From positions 369,869 to 433,868 of the forward strand of contig NZ_FOHX01000002.1 of the NCBI RefSeq assembly GCF_900111685.1: a DNA stretch of 64,000 bases. Reading direction: 5' to 3'. Origin of the DNA: Nonomuraea wenchangensis (GTDB lineage: Bacteria > Actinomycetota > Actinomycetes > Streptosporangiales > Streptosporangiaceae). The position numbers were made by a program, and so were the translations under genes. Below are positions 16,835-24,959 of the stretch, piece after piece. Positions within the stretch are counted from its first letter, which is position 1; each line of letters opens with the position of its first letter. Below the pieces are notes generated by a model, which searched no databases, was not told the origin of the DNA, and was given only the letters and a program-made list of their open reading frames with translations.

Positions 16835-19261
16835 ATGGCGGACTACGATCGCGGACGCGAGGAGATGCGGCGCCTTGCTACCCAGGAGATCACCGCAGGT
16901 GACATGAACGAGGCGACCACGCGCCTTGCTCTAATTGACAGGATCCTTCTCGATTGCCTTGGTTGGGTGCCAGAAGCAATAGTTTGCGAGGAACATCAAT
17001 CGGGAGACTATCTAGACTACGTCCTCGGCAATCCGGAGCGCCTTGCTGTCGTCGAAGCTAAGCGCGAGGGCAAGCACTTCGAGATTCCTGTTGGCTCCGA
17101 AAAAGATCGGGAACTTTCCCTAGCGTCCTTCACTGAACAATCACCGATAAATAAGGCAGCCATTGACCAGGTACTAGGTTACAGCCTCCAAGGCGGCATC
17201 CCAGTAGCGATTCTGTGCAATGGACATCAAGTAGTAATATTCCTTGGCAGCCGACAGGATGGCATACCCCCCATGCAAGGGAAAGCTGTTCTGTTCCATT
17301 CGCTTAGCGACATGGCAGATAATTTTTCTGAGCTATGGGACTTGGTGTCTAGGCCAGCCTTGGCTGCGGGCACCGTGAGACGGAAGCTAGCGCGGCGGTC
17401 ACAATTGCCGCCACCCCCTGAGCGCCTATCTAGTCGCCTTCCAGGATACCCAGGATTCCGACAGCGGTCCGAACTCGAGACGGATGTCAAGATTCTGGCG
17501 GAGCTGTTTCTTCTGGATCTAATCCAAGAAGAAGAGGTCTCGGATGACTTCCTTCGTGAATGCTACTGTACAAGCGGTGCACTCTCGCAGTATGCGATGG
17601 TAAGTAAGGAGATCTTGCGTACGCGGTATGCGGCAGCTACAGAGCGAGCACACATCGAACCTGTATCCTCCAAAAGAACTGCAAAACCACAAAAACGCGG
17701 AGAGAAGGACAGGCGACTTAGTGGTGACCTTCTCGCATCCGCCCTCACGCGCCGACCCTTAATCCTTCTAGGCGACGTGGGCGTAGGCAAAACAATCTTC
17801 CTCAAGCATTTCTTGCGAGTCGATGCTGCGGACCTCCTTGAGAATGCATCGATTTTCTATATCGACTTCCTGCGCGAGTCGGCCCTGCTAGACGACGTCC
17901 GGCAACTCATCGTCAATACAATAGAGTCCACCCTAGAGAACGAACTCGGCATTGAGATTAAGGAGGCAAACTTCGTTCGAGCGGTCTACAACAAGGAAAT
18001 CAATAAATTTAAAAAAGGTATCGATGGATCACTGGAAAAGACGGATCCTCCTCGATTCGCCGCGCTCGAACGGGAAATGCTCATCGCTCTACTGGCGAAC
18101 GAGCTGGAGCATGTGAGGCGAAGTCTAGAGCACATCCGCGCCACGCGGGGCATAGAATTCGTTTTGATCCTGGACAATATAGATCATCATGAAGATGCGT
18201 TTCAGGAGCGCGTCTTCGTCATAGGCCAGTCCTTCTCGGAAACATGGCCCGTCTCAGTATTCATGTCTTTGCGCCCCGACACTTTCTACGCATCTAAGAA
18301 GAGCGGCTCACTCACAGCCTACCAACCTCGTATTTTCGCGGTGGAACCACCACGCACGGATCAAGTCATCCTGAAGAGACTACGGTTTGCCCTCCATCAG
18401 CTAGCCACAACGGGCCGCGTCGAGTCCTTCCCTAAGGGGCTAGCGATAGACTCCGATAGCCTCTCGGCTTATCTGGAAATGATGATTGAGGCTTTCGAGT
18501 TCAACAGTCGCCTCAAAGAACTCGTCGACAATCTAAGCTCGGGAAATATACGACAGGCGTTGGACTTCGTCACAACGTTTGTAGGAAGCGGGTACGTATC
18601 AACCGCACGTATTCTAGAGGTCCACCGCAAGGGCGGCCTGTATATCCTTCCAATCCACGAGTTTATGCGTTCCATTCTTTATGGAGAGTACGAGTTTTAC
18701 GATCCCAGAAGTTCGCCGGTTGCAAATCTCCTCGACATCACCACGAATGACGGACGCGAGCACTTCCTTCTGCCAATACTTCTAGCGGCCTGCCAGGTGC
18801 GCGGCGAGTCTGCGCCTCAGGGATTTCTTGAGGAGGCAAGCCTTTTCAAGCATGTTCAGGAGCTCGGCTATGCGCCTGAGCAGATAGACGCCCAGATCGA
18901 ACGGGCGCTATCTCGCAAGCTACTACAGTCGAGCTCTCAAGATAAAAGCCTCCGCGCTCTCAGAATTACGGCTTCCGGAGGATATATGTATAAACGCATG
19001 CTAACTTTTTTCACCTATCTCGATGCAATCGTCATCGACACACCAATCGTGGATCCATCGGTTCGACAGAAAATTACGGTAGTGTCGTCAATTCAGGATC
19101 GACTACAACGGGGGGAGGTCTTCCGGAAGTACCTTGACGATCAGTGGTCGATCGAGCAGAGTGCTACGACATTCTCATGGGCAGACGTTAGCGCAGCGCT
19201 CCGAAGAGATATGGACGAAGCAGCGGAACGAGCCCATCGACGGACACGAAATTGGACATAG
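16835..19261 (+). CDS. PD-(D/E)XK (HsdR-N-like) nuclease fused to P-loop ATPase; defence candidate
   Basis: The protein has 808 residues; the ATG follows GGAGGG. Residues ~20-135 resemble the N-terminal nuclease domain of type I restriction HsdR proteins: an acidic helix (NEATTRLALIDRILLDCLGW), D61 in DYLDYVLG, E74-x-K76 in VVEAKREG, and a Gln motif (AAIDQVLGYS). Residues ~300-500 form a P-loop ATPase with Walker A GDVGVGKT (313-320), Walker B FVLILDNID (442-450) and a sensor-like MSLRPDTF near R480. The remaining ~300 residues are helical and unassigned; I see no helicase motifs. Codon use is visibly AT-richer than the backbone, indicating recent acquisition. With no methylase beside it, I infer a stand-alone antiphage or anti-plasmid nuclease-NTPase. 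A replication-control role is possible but less likely. Confidence 0.7.
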   Translation: MADYDRGREEMRRLATQEITAGDMNEATTRLALIDRILLDCLGWVPEAIVCEEHQSGDYLDYVLGNPERLAVVEAKREGKHFEIPVGSEKDRELSLASFTEQSPINKAAIDQVLGYSLQGGIPVAILCNGHQVVIFLGSRQDGIPPMQGKAVLFHSLSDMADNFSELWDLVSRPALAAGTVRRKLARRSQLPPPPERLSSRLPGYPGFRQRSELETDVKILAELFLLDLIQEEEVSDDFLRECYCTSGALSQYAMVSKEILRTRYAAATERAHIEPVSSKRTAKPQKRGEKDRRLSGDLLASALTRRPLILLGDVGVGKTIFLKHFLRVDAADLLENASIFYIDFLRESALLDDVRQLIVNTIESTLENELGIEIKEANFVRAVYNKEINKFKKGIDGSLEKTDPPRFAALEREMLIALLANELEHVRRSLEHIRATRGIEFVLILDNIDHHEDAFQERVFVIGQSFSETWPVSVFMSLRPDTFYASKKSGSLTAYQPRIFAVEPPRTDQVILKRLRFALHQLATTGRVESFPKGLAIDSDSLSAYLEMMIEAFEFNSRLKELVDNLSSGNIRQALDFVTTFVGSGYVSTARILEVHRKGGLYILPIHEFMRSILYGEYEFYDPRSSPVANLLDITTNDGREHFLLPILLAACQVRGESAPQGFLEEASLFKHVQELGYAPEQIDAQIERALSRKLLQSSSQDKSLRALRITASGGYMYKRMLTFFTYLDAIVIDTPIVDPSVRQKITVVSSIQDRLQRGEVFRKYLDDQWSIEQSATTFSWADVSAALRRDMDEAAERAHRRTRNWT

Positions 19262-19290
19262 CAAGATCTTGACAGAAGCTCAATCACGTC

Positions 19291-19542
19291 ATTCGGTGGG
19301 CCGAGGCTGAGGAACGAAGTCCCGGACCGTCGATCGCCCACAAGCACGCACGGCGACCAGCCACGCAGTCGCGATCGTAGGGCAGCATCTGTGCGGCGGC
19401 TCGGCAACCCCGGTCGGGGCGCTTGGTCGGTACGGCGGGGCCGGCGTGCGGTGCCCGGCCCGGTGTCCCGCACAGGCCGGGACCGGCCCCCAGACTGCAC
19501 GCCCGGACGGCAGGCGGGCGGCGGGCCGCATCGCCGCTTGAT
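19291..19542 (+). repeat. Structured repeat R2
   Basis: About 250 bases, directly repeated at 20211. Shared blocks include GCTGAGGAACGAAG, GCGATCGTAGGGC, GGTACGGCGGGGCC, GGCCCGGTGTCCCGC, GGGACCGGCCCCCAG, GCACGCCCGGACGGC and CGCCGCTTGAT. Two inverted pairs are kept: CGATCGC/GCGATCG early, and GGCCCGGTGTCCC/GGGACCGGCC later. No frame is conserved between copies, so it is non-coding, possibly a structured RNA or a recombination site. Confidence 0.65.
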
Positions 19543-19708
19543 GACGCTCCGGGGGAAGGCTCCGCGACCAGCCCCGTGAGGACACCATTCGACGCCTCTA
19601 GCACAGGGCGGCAGAGGTACGCGACCCCAGCCAACGTGACATGCGCATAGCCGTGGAGTGAACACTCGCTCTCTGTTGATATTTGGATGCTTTGAGTAGT
19701 GTCCTGAC

Positions 19709-20104
19709 GTGGCTAAAAGGAAATCGGGAGCCCTCAGGAAGTACTGGGGCTACCTCCTCTTTGTAGTTGTGATCACAGGTTGGCTGACCCAATCTGTCGG
19801 CCCTGCGGGCTTACTGGCTCTGTCTGGGTTGACCACGGTGTTCTTCCTCTTTCGCGTTCCTGTGTGGTGCGGTGCCCTCACACGCGAGGAAAAATTCTGT
19901 CGAAAAAACGCTCACGGCATCCTGATGGGATGCTCGCTTCAGCAGCACAAGTGGCAGAAGCTGAAGTTCGCTGTAGTGCCGCCAAAGTGGCGTGAACTTA
20001 ACCAAGGACTATGGGTGGCGCCCGAGAAGCGGGTGGCCACCACAGCTGCCTTCTGCGGCATGATCTCGGCCGTCGTTGCCACGATTGATCTCATTTTCAA
20101 ATAG
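19709..20104 (+). CDS. Small membrane protein with Cys/His cluster
   Basis: The protein has 131 residues with a GTG start (VAKRKSGALRKYWGY). Two N-terminal hydrophobic segments (YLLFVVVITGWL; VGPAGLLALSGLTTVFFLF) and one at the C-terminus (AAFCGMISAVVATIDLIF) flank a cytosolic-type loop. The loop reads WCGALTREEKFCRKNAHG then GCSLQQHKWQK. The spacing C-x8-9-C-x10-C-x4-H resembles short zinc motifs of the CGAxTR-type found in phage and plasmid proteins. It lies between repeats R2 and R3. Function is unknown; it could be an accessory or effector partner of the neighbouring ATPase. Confidence 0.6.
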   Translation: MAKRKSGALRKYWGYLLFVVVITGWLTQSVGPAGLLALSGLTTVFFLFRVPVWCGALTREEKFCRKNAHGILMGCSLQQHKWQKLKFAVVPPKWRELNQGLWVAPEKRVATTAAFCGMISAVVATIDLIFK

Positions 20105-20210
20105 GGCGATCACACTTCCTTAGGGAAGAGCCCAATGACCGGGACCGCGAGCTGCCGACAGTCATGTCCTGGCTACAACTGCTCAGCGCGAGAAAGGGCC
20201 GTACCTTCCC

Positions 20211-20480
20211 ATTCGCTGAGCCGTGCTGAGGAACGAAGCACGGATCGTCGATCGCCCCCAGCCATTTACAATGGCCAGCCATGCAGTGGCGATCGTAGGG
20301 CTATATCGGTGCGGTGGTGCGGCAACTCCGGTCGGCGTGTTCGGTTGGTACGGCGGGGCCAGCGTGCGGTGGCCGGCCCGGTGTCCCGCCGCCGTCCGGG
20401 ACCGGCCCCCAGGCCGCACGCCCGGACGGCGGGCGGGCGGAGGGCCGGGGGTACGGCGGCGCGCCGCGCCGCCGCTTGAT
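20211..20480 (+). repeat. Structured repeat R3
   Basis: The best-preserved copy, beginning ATTCGCTGAGCC. It contains an extra small hairpin (CCATT-TAC-AATGG), the CGATCGCC/GGCGATCG arms and the GC-rich second half. It ends in CGCCGCTTGAT, ten bases before the stop of the flavoprotein gene. Relative to R2 it has ~18 extra bases (GGGGGTACGGCGGCGCGC) near its end. Confidence 0.65.
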
Positions 20481-20490
20481 CCTCAAGAGA

Positions 20491-21024
20491 TTAATTCGGC
20501 AAGTTCTGCAACGTCAGTGCCCACGGGTAGCTGTCGAGGCGTTCTGCTCCGGAGCTTGGTGGATGTGGCTCGAACTGGCCGGGGCCGAGCAGGACGCGGA
20601 CGCCTTCGGCGCGGAGCTGGTTGACGCTGCCCTGGAATGGGGCGCGTGTGGCCAGGGCGGTGTTGACGAAGGGCAGGATGACGATGGGGATGCCGAGTCC
20701 TGGGGCTTCGGACAGGACGCCGAGTGCGTAGGTGTCGGCGATGCCTTGGGCGAACTTGTTGATCGTGTTGTAGGTGGCCGGGGCGACGATGATGGCGTCG
20801 GCGCGGGGTGATCTGGGCTCGTCGGGTTTGCGGTACTGGCTTCGGACGGGGCGGCCGGTCTGCTTCTCCAGTTCGGCAACGTCGATGAAGTCGAGTGCCG
20901 GCGGGGTGGCGATGATCTGGACGGTCCAGCCGGCGTCCTGGGCGAGGGTGACGAGACGGCCGACGTGGGGGGCCGGTCCTGCGGCGCAGACGATGACATA
21001 CAGAACCTTGCCGGGTTGGGTCAC
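20491..21024 (-). CDS. Flavoprotein (DFP/PPC-decarboxylase fold)
   Basis: The protein has 177 residues. VLYVIVCAAGPAPHVGRLVT is the first Rossmann-like strand-turn, and VAPATYNTINKFAQGIADT is the flavin-site motif of the homo-oligomeric flavin-containing Cys decarboxylase family. The decarboxylase partner domain of Dfp/CoaBC is absent. Such stand-alone flavoproteins recur beside XRE regulators in streptomycete AICEs and biosynthetic clusters. The start overlaps the stop of the XRE gene (ATGA), so the two are co-translated. The substrate in this setting is unknown. Confidence 0.8.
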   Translation of the reverse strand: MTQPGKVLYVIVCAAGPAPHVGRLVTLAQDAGWTVQIIATPPALDFIDVAELEKQTGRPVRSQYRKPDEPRSPRADAIIVAPATYNTINKFAQGIADTYALGVLSEAPGLGIPIVILPFVNTALATRAPFQGSVNQLRAEGVRVLLGPGQFEPHPPSSGAERLDSYPWALTLQNLPN

Positions 21025-22400
21025 GCGATGACTCCCAAGCTTGCCGCGTATTCGCGGGCCTCTCGGCGGACGCTGATCGGGGCGGTTGCCAGGATGTCAC
21101 GTACCAACCGGAGGGCCGCGGGGCGGCCGGCGATTTCCTCTGGGGCGATCTCGCCCGCGGCGCGCAGGATGTGCAGGGCCTTGTCGTGCCGGTTCCACAT
21201 GAGGAAGGCGCGGGAGGTGTCGAGCAGAAGAGTGGCCTTGCGTTCGTTGATGGGGAGCTGGTCCAGATCGACTTGGCGGGCGTAGTCGATAGCGGTGCCC
21301 GCGTCGCCGAACCGGAGGGCGACGTTGACCCGGTGGCACAGGACATTGTTCGGGCCGAACGCGGTCCACATGTGGTTGGCGTCCTGGCCGAGCCGGTTGC
21401 CGGCCTCGGCTGCCTCGTCCAGGAGTTCGGCAGTGTTGTGGCGGTTGCCTGTGTCGGCGGCTGCGATGGCTCCGCGCAGAAGCAGGGATCCGTAGATGGA
21501 CAGGTCGTCGGGGGTGGGTTCGGTGAGGTCGGCTGCCATGCGTTCGGCTGCGCTGCGGGCCGTGCCGGTCGCGGCGTGGTGGTGGCCGCCGTCCATCAGG
21601 GCGTGGGTGATGATGCGGGAGCTTGAGCCGATCATGAGGGAGCTCTGGCTGGCGTGTGCGGCTTGGACGCTGCGGTCGGCTGCGAGCCAGGCCAGGCCCT
21701 TGTCTTCCTGCTTGAGCAGGATGGAGGCGGTGACGTGGTACGCCTCGGCGGACAGGGCTTGGGCCCGTAGGCGCTCGTCACCGTCGGTGTAGGCGCAGGC
21801 GGCGCGAAGCTCGCGGAGGAGAGCGGGGAGTTTGGCGGTCACCTCGGCGTATCGGCATGCCTGGTAGTTGCGTTTGGCGGCGGCGACCGCGTGTGCGAGG
21901 GCATCGAGGCTGGCGGGTCCATGGGCCGGGCTGGTGTGATCAACCAGTACGGCGGCCAGCTTTTCGATGTCCGTGTCCGCGCCCTGAGCTGGTTTTCCAA
22001 GTACGGCGCTGAAGAGGGCAGCTCCGGTGAGGCCGACGAATTCGCGGCGTCGTACGTCTCTTTCGTCGCTATCAAATCCGGGGAGTCTTACGGCGCGCGG
22101 CGTATTGCTGATGCTATCGACCGTTGTAAGGGGCTTTTCGGGAGTACGTCCGCGTCTGGTCGGGGCGAAGCCCAGGTCTTCGGGATCAAGATGTGTGACC
22201 TCGGCCAGAGCGAGCCGGTATGGCTCGCGGGGCCAGGTGACCTCTCCGGCTTCCCACCTGCGGATTCGTTCCTCGTCGCAGCTCAGGCGATATTTGATCC
22301 CGATCTTGGTGAGGTTGACCTTTTTGGCCATTTCGGCGCGGGTCAAATCGGCTTGCTGTCGCCAGTTCCGAAGTCGCTCATTCGGTGCGGCATCGGGCAT
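21021..22400 (-). CDS. XRE-family regulator with TPR-like C-terminal domain
   Basis: The protein has 459 residues. An N-terminal helix-turn-helix (RLRNWRQQADLTRAEMAKKV, NLTKIGIKYRLSCDEERIRR, WEAGEVTWPREPYRLALAE) precedes a linker and a ~300-residue helical repeat region (NYQACRYAEVTAKLPALLRE, LAWLAADRSVQAAHASQ, NERKATLLLDTSRAFLMWNR). The design matches actinomycete regulators that sense peptides or ligands through TPRs. It diverges from the small-protein and gntR side of the element. It probably represses or activates its own operon with the flavoprotein. Confidence 0.8.
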   Translation of the reverse strand: MPDAAPNERLRNWRQQADLTRAEMAKKVNLTKIGIKYRLSCDEERIRRWEAGEVTWPREPYRLALAEVTHLDPEDLGFAPTRRGRTPEKPLTTVDSISNTPRAVRLPGFDSDERDVRRREFVGLTGAALFSAVLGKPAQGADTDIEKLAAVLVDHTSPAHGPASLDALAHAVAAAKRNYQACRYAEVTAKLPALLRELRAACAYTDGDERLRAQALSAEAYHVTASILLKQEDKGLAWLAADRSVQAAHASQSSLMIGSSSRIITHALMDGGHHHAATGTARSAAERMAADLTEPTPDDLSIYGSLLLRGAIAAADTGNRHNTAELLDEAAEAGNRLGQDANHMWTAFGPNNVLCHRVNVALRFGDAGTAIDYARQVDLDQLPINERKATLLLDTSRAFLMWNRHDKALHILRAAGEIAPEEIAGRPAALRLVRDILATAPISVRREAREYAASLGVIA

Positions 22401-22567
22401 ATCTGGCCTTCTTTCCGAGCGGAGATCGAAAAGGGGTTATGAGGGGGGCCTATCGGCGGGTCCCCTCATTCTGCTTTGCCGGTGGACTTGCCATCAACCA
22501 ACAAGGTAAGCGAAGCGGGCTTCCGCCGCAGGGAGCACCGAAAACGACTCGCGAGGAGATGGCGACG

Positions 22568-22753
22568 GTGACCCGGCCAGACGAGAACTGCGAGACCAGC
22601 CCCTGTCCCGCGTGCCGTGGGCGTGGTTACAAGCTCAAGAGCTCGCGCCACGCTCTCCTGATCGGCGCCGGCGGGGAGGAGGCGGAACCGATGGGAGAGC
22701 GGACGTGTCTCGACTGCCTCGCAAGCGGCCGGGCCGGAGGGAACGGGAAATGA
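22568..22753 (+). CDS. Small CxxC zinc protein of the AICE
   Basis: The protein has about 61 residues. I prefer the GTG at 22568 (VTRPDENCETSPC) because GAGGAG at 22553-22558 lies nine bases upstream; the in-frame ATG at 22559 abuts that site. CPACRGRGYKLKS and CLDCLASGRAGG form a DnaJ-like zinc knuckle (CxxCxGxG...CxxC). Its stop overlaps the next ATG. Such small proteins are usual in this position of AICEs; their job is unknown. Confidence 0.6.
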   Translation: MTRPDENCETSPCPACRGRGYKLKSSRHALLIGAGGEEAEPMGERTCLDCLASGRAGGNGK

Positions 22754-23031
22754 ATTCGATCATGCAAGCGGCCTTGCAGGGCTTCGGGCAGACGGACGAG
22801 GCGAACGCCCTGATCCGGCTGCGCGACCGGCTCGTCAGCCGGGGCGTCAACGCCGAACTGCGGGACAACAACTGCGCGCTCATGGTGCACAAGCCGGAGC
22901 CGGGTCTTCCTGTGTGGGTATTCGTCGGGTACGGCGGTGCCTACTACTCCTGGCAGAGCGCCGAGAAGCGGCATCCGATCAATGATGTTGAGGGGGCGGC
23001 GGACGTCTTGGCGGAGTACATCGCCAAGTAG
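22750..23031 (+). CDS. Hypothetical AICE protein
   Basis: The protein has 93 residues, coupled to the preceding gene by ATGA. It is a compact alpha/beta protein: ALIRLRDRLVSRGVNAELRD, NNCALMVHKPEPGLPVWVFV and GYGGAYYSWQSAEKRHPIND, then a helix ADVLAEYIAK. Similar small proteins occur next to KorSA-type repressors in integrative elements. No function is known. Confidence 0.6.
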   Translation: MNSIMQAALQGFGQTDEANALIRLRDRLVSRGVNAELRDNNCALMVHKPEPGLPVWVFVGYGGAYYSWQSAEKRHPINDVEGAADVLAEYIAK

Positions 23032-23238
23032 CAGACGGGCGCGGCAAGGTGGTATCAGCCCTGTTCGAGGGGATCGGGGCGGGTCCTTCCTCGCCTTGCC
23101 GCGCCTCATCGCCCGGCAGGCGGTCCAGCCCATGCTCATAGGAGGGTGCCCCCATTCCCTCCGTCGGCTGCCTGTCGGGCGTTCTCCTGCACCCCTGTGG
23201 AAGTGTGGACGAGTGGGCTGAGCCCAGGCTACGCTCAA

Positions 23239-23254
23239 ACTTGGTAAAACAACC
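23239..23254. promoter_or_regulatory. Half-conserved operator upstream of gntR
   Basis: ACTTG-GTAAAA-CAACC has the same ACTTG-N6-CAA spacing as the two palindromes upstream of pra and lies 22 bases before the gntR start. It is probably the autoregulatory site. Confidence 0.45.
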
Positions 23255-23276
23255 TGTCGGGTGTTGGACGGTCAAA

Positions 23277-24008
23277 ATGTCGCTAGAGTCCGTGCCGCCG
23301 AAGTATGCGCAGCTTGTGCAGGCCCTTCAGCGGCGTATCGAGTCGGGAACCTATCCGCCTGGCTCTCTCCTCCCGAGCGAACACCAGCTCATCCAGGAGT
23401 TCAGTGTGTCCCGGCCTACCGTGGTCGCCGCGCTGCGGGTGCTGCGCGAGCAGGGGTGGATCGAGTCTCAGCAGGGCAAGGGCCGGTTCGTACGTGGACG
23501 TCCCGCGATGGCGGCAGTGGAGCCGAACCGGCCGGGACAGGCGTACCTGACCAACCCGGAGACCAGCACGCCCGGCGAGTTGATCGAGGCCGGGGCCGTC
23601 GCGTTGCCTAATCGGGTGGCGGCATTGCTGGACGCGCAGCCCAAGAGCAAGGCGTTCCTGCGCCGGCGGGTGGTGATTCGTGATAGCGAGCCAACGGAGC
23701 AAGTGTCGCTGTGGTTGCCTTTGGAGTTGTCGGAGGGAACCAGCCTGACCAGCGGTGAGCCGTTGCGTGAGGGCATCCGCGAGCATCTGAGGTCGCGCAA
23801 GGGCGTGCGCTTCGATCACATCGTGGAGCAGATCACCGCGCGCATGCCCACGGCTCAAGAGGCCAAGCAGCTCGGCATGCCGAAGAACGTGCCGCTTCTC
23901 GCGGTGTTCGGTGCCGTCCGAGACGCCTCCGGCCGGCCTCTGGTCGTGGTGGAGGTGCTGCTCCCGGCGGACCGGCACGAGTTGGAAGACGCCTATCCGG
24001 TTTCGTAG
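23277..24008 (+). CDS. GntR-family repressor (KorSA/TraR type)
   Basis: The protein has 243 residues from ATG 23277 (MSLESVPPKYAQLVQALQRR); an upstream in-frame start at 23205 would add a non-homologous tail. Residues ~10-75 form the GntR winged helix (IESGTYPPGSLLPSEHQLIQ, EFSVSRPTVVAALRVLREQG). The rest is a UTRA-type ligand domain (FLRRRVVIRDSEPTEQVSLW, GVRFDHIVEQITARMPTAQE). In pSAM2-like elements the equivalent repressor controls pra and hence excision, replication and transfer. Palindromes matching across its own promoter and that of pra support this. Its 3' end overlaps the convergent minus-strand gene by 16 bases. Confidence 0.8.
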   Translation: MSLESVPPKYAQLVQALQRRIESGTYPPGSLLPSEHQLIQEFSVSRPTVVAALRVLREQGWIESQQGKGRFVRGRPAMAAVEPNRPGQAYLTNPETSTPGELIEAGAVALPNRVAALLDAQPKSKAFLRRRVVIRDSEPTEQVSLWLPLELSEGTSLTSGEPLREGIREHLRSRKGVRFDHIVEQITARMPTAQEAKQLGMPKNVPLLAVFGAVRDASGRPLVVVEVLLPADRHELEDAYPVS

Positions 24009-24385
24009 GGGATCACGACGATCTGGTGAGGATCTTCGTAGATCACTTTGCCGGGGTCGGCCATCTCGACACGTACGCATGCGACGCCATGAGCGGCGAG
24101 GATGTCCAAGTAGCCGGGCAGTCGTTCGAGAAGATGTGTGGCTGTCGTCTTGAACCAGGCCGCGGCCTTTGGGTTCAGCGCGCGGTCGTAGACGAGCGGA
24201 TCGACGTCGCTCGGGTCGGTCAGGTTCGCGTGGAACCAAGCATGGTTCTCGTCCTTGAAGCGTTCCTCCTGCGGTGACAGGCGCCCGTGTTTGGCAAGGC
24301 CGTTGACGAGGCCGAACACGCCGGGGTGAACGCCTCGTGCGTTTGGGACGGGGCTCTGAAACCTCACGTACACGAGGGCGATCAT
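23993..24385 (-). CDS. Hypothetical AICE protein, convergent with gntR
   Basis: The protein has 130 residues: MIALVYVRFQSPVPNARGVH, PGVFGLVNGLAKHGRLSPQE, FKDENHAWFHANLTDPSDVD, a helix AWFKTTATHLLERLPGYLDI, and an ending in YEDPHQIVVIPYETG. It has good codon bias and is soluble. It is transcribed from the pra side toward gntR, so its promoter region (24386-24533) is shared with pra and contains the two palindromes. It may therefore belong to the same regulon. No domain recognised. Confidence 0.65.
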   Translation of the reverse strand: MIALVYVRFQSPVPNARGVHPGVFGLVNGLAKHGRLSPQEERFKDENHAWFHANLTDPSDVDPLVYDRALNPKAAAWFKTTATHLLERLPGYLDILAAHGVACVRVEMADPGKVIYEDPHQIVVIPYETG

Positions 24386-24447
24386 CCTTGATCGTGGTGG
24401 TTTGTCGCTACCGGATCGGCAAGAGGCCCGTCACCTCCCAGCCCAGT

Positions 24448-24465
24448 CACTTGACGTAGCAAGTC
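24448..24465. promoter_or_regulatory. Operator-like palindrome 1 upstream of pra
   Basis: CACTTG-ACGTAG-CAAGTC is an ACTTG-N6-CAAGT inverted repeat in the divergent region between the 130-aa gene and pra. Likely a GntR (KorSA-type) site. Confidence 0.55.
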
Positions 24466-24488
24466 GGAGCGTCTTACCTTCAGAGCAA

Positions 24489-24506
24489 CACTTGATAGGT
24501 CAAGTG
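24489..24506. promoter_or_regulatory. Operator-like palindrome 2 upstream of pra
   Basis: CACTTGA-TAGG-TCAAGTG is a perfect 7-bp inverted repeat, again ACTTG-N6-CAAGT. It is 28 bases before the pra ATG and close to the AAGGAG ribosome site. Binding here would block pra expression. Confidence 0.65.
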
Positions 24507-24533
24507 CCAGTCAGACAAGAAAGGAGAGCCGTT

Positions 24534-24959
24534 ATGGCTCTGCAAGGACCCATCCCCGTCACCTACCCCATGGTCTTCCCGCACGGCTGCTACATCGTCG
24601 GCGAGGTCGAGCCCGTCAAGGACTTCGACGCCTCCGCCAACGGCCGGTTCGTGCAGGCCCGCGACAAGCAGACCGGTGAGCTGGTCTGGCAGGTCGCGGT
24701 CATGGACGGTGACCCGACCCTCAAGCCCGCCCAGAAGACGGTGGCGGTCAAGATCCTCGCCCCGGTCCAGCCGGTGCCCCCGCAGCCGATGCCGGGGCTG
24801 CCGTTCACGCCGGTCGAGTTCGACGGCATGTCCGTCACGCCGTACGTCAACGCCGCCGGCCGTCTCGCGTACTCGATCAAGGTCCGCGAGATGCACGCCC
24901 CTCGCCAGCTCAACCAGCCCGCCCAGAGCAAGGCTTCGGCCGGGAAGGACGCCGCCTAA
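24534..24959 (+). CDS. pra: Replication/integration/excision activator Pra-like
   Basis: The protein has 141 residues; the ATG follows AAGGAGAG. MALQGPIPVTYPMVFPHGCY, FVQARDKQTGELVWQVAVMD and FDGMSVTPYVNAAGRLAYSI match, from memory, the AICE protein named 'plasmid replication, integration and excision activator'. In pSAM2, Pra activates the rep-xis-int operon. It is first in a plus-strand series leading to traB. Two operator-like palindromes upstream suggest control by the GntR repressor. Confidence 0.75.
   Translation: MALQGPIPVTYPMVFPHGCYIVGEVEPVKDFDASANGRFVQARDKQTGELVWQVAVMDGDPTLKPAQKTVAVKILAPVQPVPPQPMPGLPFTPVEFDGMSVTPYVNAAGRLAYSIKVREMHAPRQLNQPAQSKASAGKDAA

Noticed and set aside
19291..20480. 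Linear-replicon telomeres
   Set aside because: The palindromes in R2/R3 are internal and directly repeated, and they lack the tight series of GCGAAAGC-type loops and terminal-protein genes.
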